A DNA stretch of 64,000 nt, taken from contig NC_089232.1 of the NCBI RefSeq assembly GCF_963924675.1, positions 42,282,522-42,346,521 of the forward strand, given 5' to 3'. Made by a program: the position numbers and the translations under genes. The notes below the pieces were generated by a model. That model was given only the letters and a program-made list of their open reading frames with translations, was not told the origin of the DNA and searched no databases. This document shows, piece by piece, positions 59,735 to 64,000 of the stretch. This stretch comes from Phocoena phocoena. Its lineage: Eukaryota > Chordata > Mammalia > Artiodactyla > Phocoenidae. Numbering within the stretch: the stretch's first letter is position 1; each line of letters starts with the position of its first letter.

Positions 59735-60204
59735 AAAATCTTTAGTAGCAACAATAGAAATGCCTAAAAATTATGAAATGTTTATAACTTTTCATATAAA
59801 CCTCATGTTTATATTAGGAACTGTGCAAAATGCTTTATGATACTGTATCTTATTTTGAATTAATTTCTAAGAGTTTATTAAAATTTTGAGATCTTTAAAA
59901 AATTCAAAAGCACAAACACCAGTGTATTCATAACCTCAAATTTACAGTTGTTAAAAATGACATGTTTTCTTTCATTTGTTAAAAATAAAACAAAGAATGT
60001 TACAGCTAAATATGAAGTCTTTTTAAAATCTACCCACTTATATCCTATGCACCTCCCCCATTCGTAGGGGCAAAAACTGTCATGGATTTATTGTAACTCC
60101 TTATATTTACATAGAGTCTTTTGCATGAATATGATTCCATGAAAAATATATAATATTATTTCAAGCGATTTTCACAAAAATCCATACAATCATATCATAT
60201 TATA
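59735..60204. other. Unannotated AT-rich sequence
   Basis: Nothing recognised between the L1 and the mariner. Confidence 0.5.
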
Positions 60205-61480
60205 TTGGGTGGGCCAAAGAGTGCCTTCGGTTTTTTATGTAAAAATAAAAGACACATTTTCACCAAGAACTTTATTGAATGACATATTCACCCTTTTGTT
60301 CCACTACCTTCTGCCATTTTTCAGACAACTTCATAATTCCATCTTCCCAACACTTTTTATCTTTCTGAGCAAGGAACTGTTCCAGGTGCCTTTTACAGTC
60401 TTCCAGGGAATTGAAATTTTTTCCATTAAGAGAATTTTGTAAAGACTGAAATAAATGGAAATCTGAAGATGCAATGTCTAGTGAATATGGTGAATGAATC
60501 AGAACTTCCCAGTCAAGCTGTAACAGTTTTTGCCTGGTCATCAAAGAGACATGCAGTCTTGCATTATCCTGATAGAAGACTATGCATTTTCTGTCGATTA
60601 ATTCTGGACACTTTACATCGAGTGCCTCTTTCAGTTGGTCTAATTGGGAGCAGTACTCGTTGGAGTTAATCGTTTGGTTTTCCGGAAGGAGCTCATAATA
60701 GAGGACTCCCTTCCAATCCCACCATACACACAACATCACCTTCTTTGGTTCAAGACCGGCCTTTGGTGTGGTTGGTGGTAGTTCATTTCACTTGCCCCAT
60801 GATCTCTTCCATTCCACATTATTGTACAGTATCCACTTTTCATTGCTGGTCACACTTTGTTTTAAGAAATGAATGGTTTCCTTAACGTTTCAGTAGAGAA
60901 TTGCATGTGAAAATATGGTCAAGAAGGGTTTTTTTGCTTTACTTATGTGGAATCCAAACATCAAAGCAATTCACATAACCACGCTGGTGCAAATGATTTG
61001 CGGCGCTTGATTTGGATATTTTGAGTATGTTGGCTATCTTCCGAGTGGTATAATGTTGATTGTTCTCAATTATTGTTTCGATTTGATTGCTATCAACTTC
61101 AACTGGTCTACCCGACTGTGGCGCATCATCCAGTGAGAATCTCCAGCACAAAACTTGGCAAACCACTTTTGACACATTAGATTGGTCACAGCACCTTCTG
61201 CATACACTGCCCAAATCTTTTTGTGCGTTTCAGTTGCGTTTTTACCTTTCTTGAAATAATAAAGCATAATATGCCAAAAATGTTGCCTTTTTTCTTCCAC
61301 CTTCAATATTAAAATGGCTGCAGAAAAATGTACCAATTTTGATAACCCTTTTTTTAAATGTGTGCTGATATGACAGCTGTCACATACAATCTAACAAAAT
61401 TGTTTCAAATGAAGTTAAGACAACTAAGTGCTACTAGAGCCATCTTACAGAGAAAAACGAATGAAACTTGGCCAACCCAA
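60205..61480 (-). mobile_element. Full-length mariner DNA transposon
   Basis: Left terminus TTGGGTGGGCCAAAGAG; right terminus (minus strand) TTGGGTTGGCCAAGTTTCAT. Both are flanked by TA (60203-60204 and 61481-61482), the duplicated target of Tc1/mariner elements. The length of 1,276 bp matches an intact mariner with one transposase gene, here on the minus strand. The termini resemble those of the mariner known from cattle (BovMar1/Mariner1_BT type), from memory. The gene is broken, so the copy cannot move itself. Confidence 0.93.
60272..61336 (-). pseudogene. Mariner transposase remnant (DD34D)
   Basis: Transposase cuts and pastes the element. The N-terminal part (61336 to about 61139) includes KWFAKFC. 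A 1-bp loss near 61137 shifts the frame, which resumes as SLDDAPQSGRPVEVDS and the helix-turn-helix TTRKIANILKISKSS. A stop after VWIPHK (about 60939) and another at 60788-60790 follow. The first catalytic Asp (family motif GDEKW) is Asn at 60842-60844 (TSNEKWILY). The second Asp is present in FYQDNARLH, and the third, 34 residues later, in SSDFHLF. The C-terminal frame 60272-60739 is open and ends EYVIQ. The Met expected before LKVEEK seems to be Ile (ATA, 61307-61309). Confidence 0.9.
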
Positions 61481-61547
61481 TACATACATCATTTTGACAC
61501 TGGTTGTCTTCTCTCACCATTGTTTACAACATCCTGTTCTTATCAAC

Positions 61548-61960
61548 ACAGTTCAGTGGTTCTTAACCTCTGTTGTGCCATAGGCCCCTTTGGTAGCCTT
61601 GAGAAGTTAATGGACTTCTTTTCAGAGTACATTTTCAATTTTCCTTAATAAAATACATAAGATTATGAAGGAACTCAATTATATTAAAGTAATAGCTAGC
61701 AATATATTAAAAAACTAATTGTAATATAGCAACACATATCTTTTTTCATCAATACATTAAATAATAAGATCTAGTAGTGTATGCTCTAATTTGGAGGAAG
61801 TGATGAGAGTAAACATTATTTCCAGATGTCTGCAACAACTGTAATGTTCTGTAAAGAAAATCTATAAACTCTAATTTCAAGAGTCTCAGGTATGACCCAT
61901 GCCACTCTGGTTTGTTGTCTACATTTATAGTAAAAGAAACTGCTAAAATTTCAGTTAGAG
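61548..61960 (+). mobile_element. Possible hAT-type element fragment
   Basis: Starts CAGTTCAGTGGTTCTTAACC, then TGTTGTGCCATAGGCCCCTT, then TAAGATTATGAAGGAACTCA. It runs on to TAATAAGATCTAGTAGTG and GATGTCTGCAACAACTGTAA. The start CAGTGGTTCTTAACC is typical of hAT-Charlie terminal repeats. Subfamily unknown, right end unclear. Confidence 0.5.
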
Positions 61961-62974
61961 CTTAGTAATGATAAAGTTGTAAATTTATTTTTATTCAAGC
62001 TCATGGGCCTCCTGAATTATTTACATATTCTTTTTAAATTGAGGTATAATAATACATAGTCTTGATTTCTGATTTTTTTCTCCCTTCAATTAATTGCCAA
62101 CGTCTTCTTCCAATCTTTTGTTTGATTTTTTTTTTCTAACAGTGTTTATGGGGTCTTTTGATCAAGAAATTAATTTTTTTTCATTTAGTTAAATGTGTTC
62201 TTTTTTTACTTTTGGGGACTTTGTGCCTTGTGTAAAGTAGGATGTTTTATTATATTTTGTTCCAATAATTTAAAATGGTATTTTTCACTTTTAGGCTTTT
62301 AATATACCTGGACATTCAAAAATGTATTTTTTAAGGATGGGACTTAACCTTCTTTCATGTAGTATCTTACAATAAAGGCATAACCTTCTTCATGTAGTAT
62401 CTTACAATAAAGGCAACATTTTGGTAACATTATTATCGTCATTCAAGGAGCAGATTAACCCTCATCTTCCCCATAACATCCATGCCGAATGCTCCCTTTA
62501 ACAGGTATCTTCATCTTTCTAAATATCTATCCCATTTGTATTCATTGTTACATTTTTTTCCCTAAATTTTTCTTACTTCTCAAGAGTTCATGTGTTGTCT
62601 GAAAAGATGGCAAGCATTTTGAGGACAGAGATAATGTGCTTTAACACTTTTTTTCAGTAGTGACTAGCAAGAGTGTTGGGCCAAATGATTGAGATTAATA
62701 TATTATAATGTGTTTTGCTTCCAAACTCTTTCCAATTTCAATATAAATTTAGAAAAAAATCATATAGTTTATATAAGAATTTATCTTTTAAAATAGAGTA
62801 AGAGTTTTTTCCCTTTTCTAATTCGTGTTTTAGCATATGACCCATTCTCACTTTCTGTATTCCTTATTCCAACATAAGATATGCCTCTAAAATAGTAACA
62901 GTGATTTCCATAAGCCACATACAGACACCAGGTCCTTGTCAGGAGTATGAGAAAGAGAAAATTTCTCTTCTGTA
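61961..62974. other. Unannotated sequence with a 36-bp tandem repeat
   Basis: AT-rich with no gene. At 62345-62380 and 62381-62415 a unit starting TAACCTTCTT and ending AATAAAGGCA occurs twice in tandem, differing by a single T. Confidence 0.6.
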
Positions 62975-63190
62975 GGGAAAGGGAAGGGGAAGGAGCCCTT
63001 AGGCCTCCACAGTCCAGACTGCTTCCAGCTGCTCAGTCGCCGGGTCCGTGGTCTTCATGCAGTCAGGACATGTGGGGAATATCTGGCTGTGAGGACCCCC
63101 CCGGGGATGAGAGCTTTCCAGTCTGGCGTTATCCTGTCACGCCCTTCTCCTCTGCAGCTCAATTAGGGTTTCTTCTGCTCGCCTAGGCTA
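62975..63190. other. GC-rich block of unknown origin
   Basis: A block much richer in G and C than its flanks: AAAGGGAAGGGGAAGGAGCC, then AGTCGCCGGGTCCGTGGTC, and GAGGACCCCCCCGGGGATGA. An open frame of 79 codons (62947-63186, plus) crosses it, but no domain or splice context is visible. It might be a piece of a processed transcript, an LTR or a small regulatory element. I cannot decide. Confidence 0.35.
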
Positions 63191-63379
63191 AAACTCTGTG
63201 AGTATGTGAAAGTCAAAGAAACTCCTTCTACCTAAAGATAGTTCAACATCCAAGCAATAAGTTTCTGGAGATTTTATTAACCTAAATATTGTAATCTGGG
63301 ACCGTTGTCACTAAAAAAGATAACACATTGTATTTCTGCTTATTCCCTTAATCAGAAAATTATGCTTTTTCTTTTTTCC

Positions 63380-64000
63380 AACACATTTTTTCACTTTTTA
63401 TTTTGCAGTAATTTTAAACTTAAAATTTGGAAAAATAGCACACAGGGTCCCTGCATAAATTTTACCGAGTTTCCACTAATATTTATATTTTCTATAACTC
63501 AAGCACAATGATAAAAACTAAGAAACTAGAATTGTAACGATACTATAATTTACTAGAGACTCTGTTCATCTTTCGTCAGTTTTCCACTATGTCCTTTTTC
63601 TATTCCGGGATACAGTATAGGATCCCACATTGCATTTATTTATTGTCTCCTTAATATCCTCCAATCAGTGACAGTTCATCTATCTTTCTTTGTCTTTCAT
63701 GACCTTGGCATTTGTGAAGAGTACTTGTTACTTATTTTTGTAGAGTGTCACTCATTTTGGGTTTGTCTGATATTTTTTAAATGATTAGATCGAGGTTGCA
63801 TTTTTAGCGAGAATACCACAGAGGTGGCATGCACTTCTCAGTGCATCTTATCACAGGGTAAAAATGATGTCCTTATGTCTTTTTACTGGTGATGTTTACC
63901 TTGATCACTTGGTTAAGGTGGTGTCTACTGGGTTTCTCTACTGTTACTAATTGTCTATTTGAAATTAACAAATACCTTAGAGGAAATACTTTGCAACCCT
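63380..64000 (-). mobile_element. Old LINE-1 UTR-type repeat running off the window
   Basis: AATATCCTCCAATCAGTGAC, then CATGACCTTGGCATTTGTGA, TCATTTTGGGTTTGTCTGAT, ACCACAGAGGTGGCATGCAC and CTTGATCACTTGGTTAAGGT. The final part shares text with 24930-24990. I assign it to an old L1M-type untranslated region. Orientation is uncertain, and the right end is outside the window. Confidence 0.45.

Noticed and set aside
1..64000. CRISPR array, operon or phage-like cluster
   Set aside because: No regularly spaced direct repeats, no dense gene packing and no bacterial start signals. The sequence is clearly mammalian.

Overview
This window looks like nuclear DNA from a mammal, most likely a cetacean (whale or dolphin). 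Six copies of a tRNA-derived SINE of about 200 bp, with a Pol III A box (TGGCGCAGTGG) and a B-box-like GGTTCGTGCC, match what I know of the CHR-2 family of cetaceans. One shorter SINE resembles the older CHR-1 type of whales, hippos and ruminants. I saw no ruminant BovB or Bov-tA elements, no pig PRE-1 and no primate Alu. The lineage call is inferred from repeat families, not from a gene.

I found no host protein-coding gene, no intact or spliced exon series, no rRNA or tRNA gene, no CRISPR array and no microbial feature. The only protein-like reading frames belong to transposable elements: LINE-1 ORF1 and ORF2 and a mariner transposase, all broken. Other open frames are short chance frames or antisense frames through SINEs and L1s. 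The window reads as an AT-rich intergenic or intronic stretch.

Layout. 0-14 kb: a Tigger-type DNA transposon, MIR and L2 fragments, an old L1 piece, one CHR SINE, a repeat-free block at about 9.2-10.1 kb that could be a conserved regulatory element, and MER5-type MITEs near 13.2-13.6 kb. 14.6-25.1 kb: a nested stack. An ancient plus-strand L1 5' region is split by an LTR, followed by two older minus-strand L1 tails. The second of these is split by a nearly complete younger L1 (17.57-23.06 kb), which itself carries two CHR SINEs. 25-31 kb: microsatellites, MIR and L2 pieces, a 101-bp tandem duplication, an LTR-like element and a sense-oriented CHR SINE. 31.3-37 kb: an old, nearly full-length plus-strand L1 that retains a GC-rich 5' region but has lost the reverse transcriptase aspartate pair. 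37-57 kb: mostly unique AT-rich DNA with an L1 fragment at 40.2-41.3 kb, two CHR SINEs 700 bp apart (41.8 and 42.7 kb), a CHR-1-like SINE at 48.8 kb, two MIRs at 53.7-54.0 kb and a near-perfect 128-bp tandem duplication at 57 kb. 57.9-59.7 kb: a 5'-truncated L1 with 12-bp target duplications and an internal template-switch palindrome. 60.2-61.5 kb: a full-length but dead mariner flanked by TA. 61.5-64 kb: a hAT-like fragment, a small GC-rich block and an old L1 UTR.

The elements do not form a working system together. The window records successive insertions, with relative ages shown by nesting and target duplications. I found no convincing new biological system. The most useful leads are the repeat-free block near 9.6 kb, the recent tandem duplications, the template-switch scar, the mariner, and the nested L1/SINE insertions as lineage markers.
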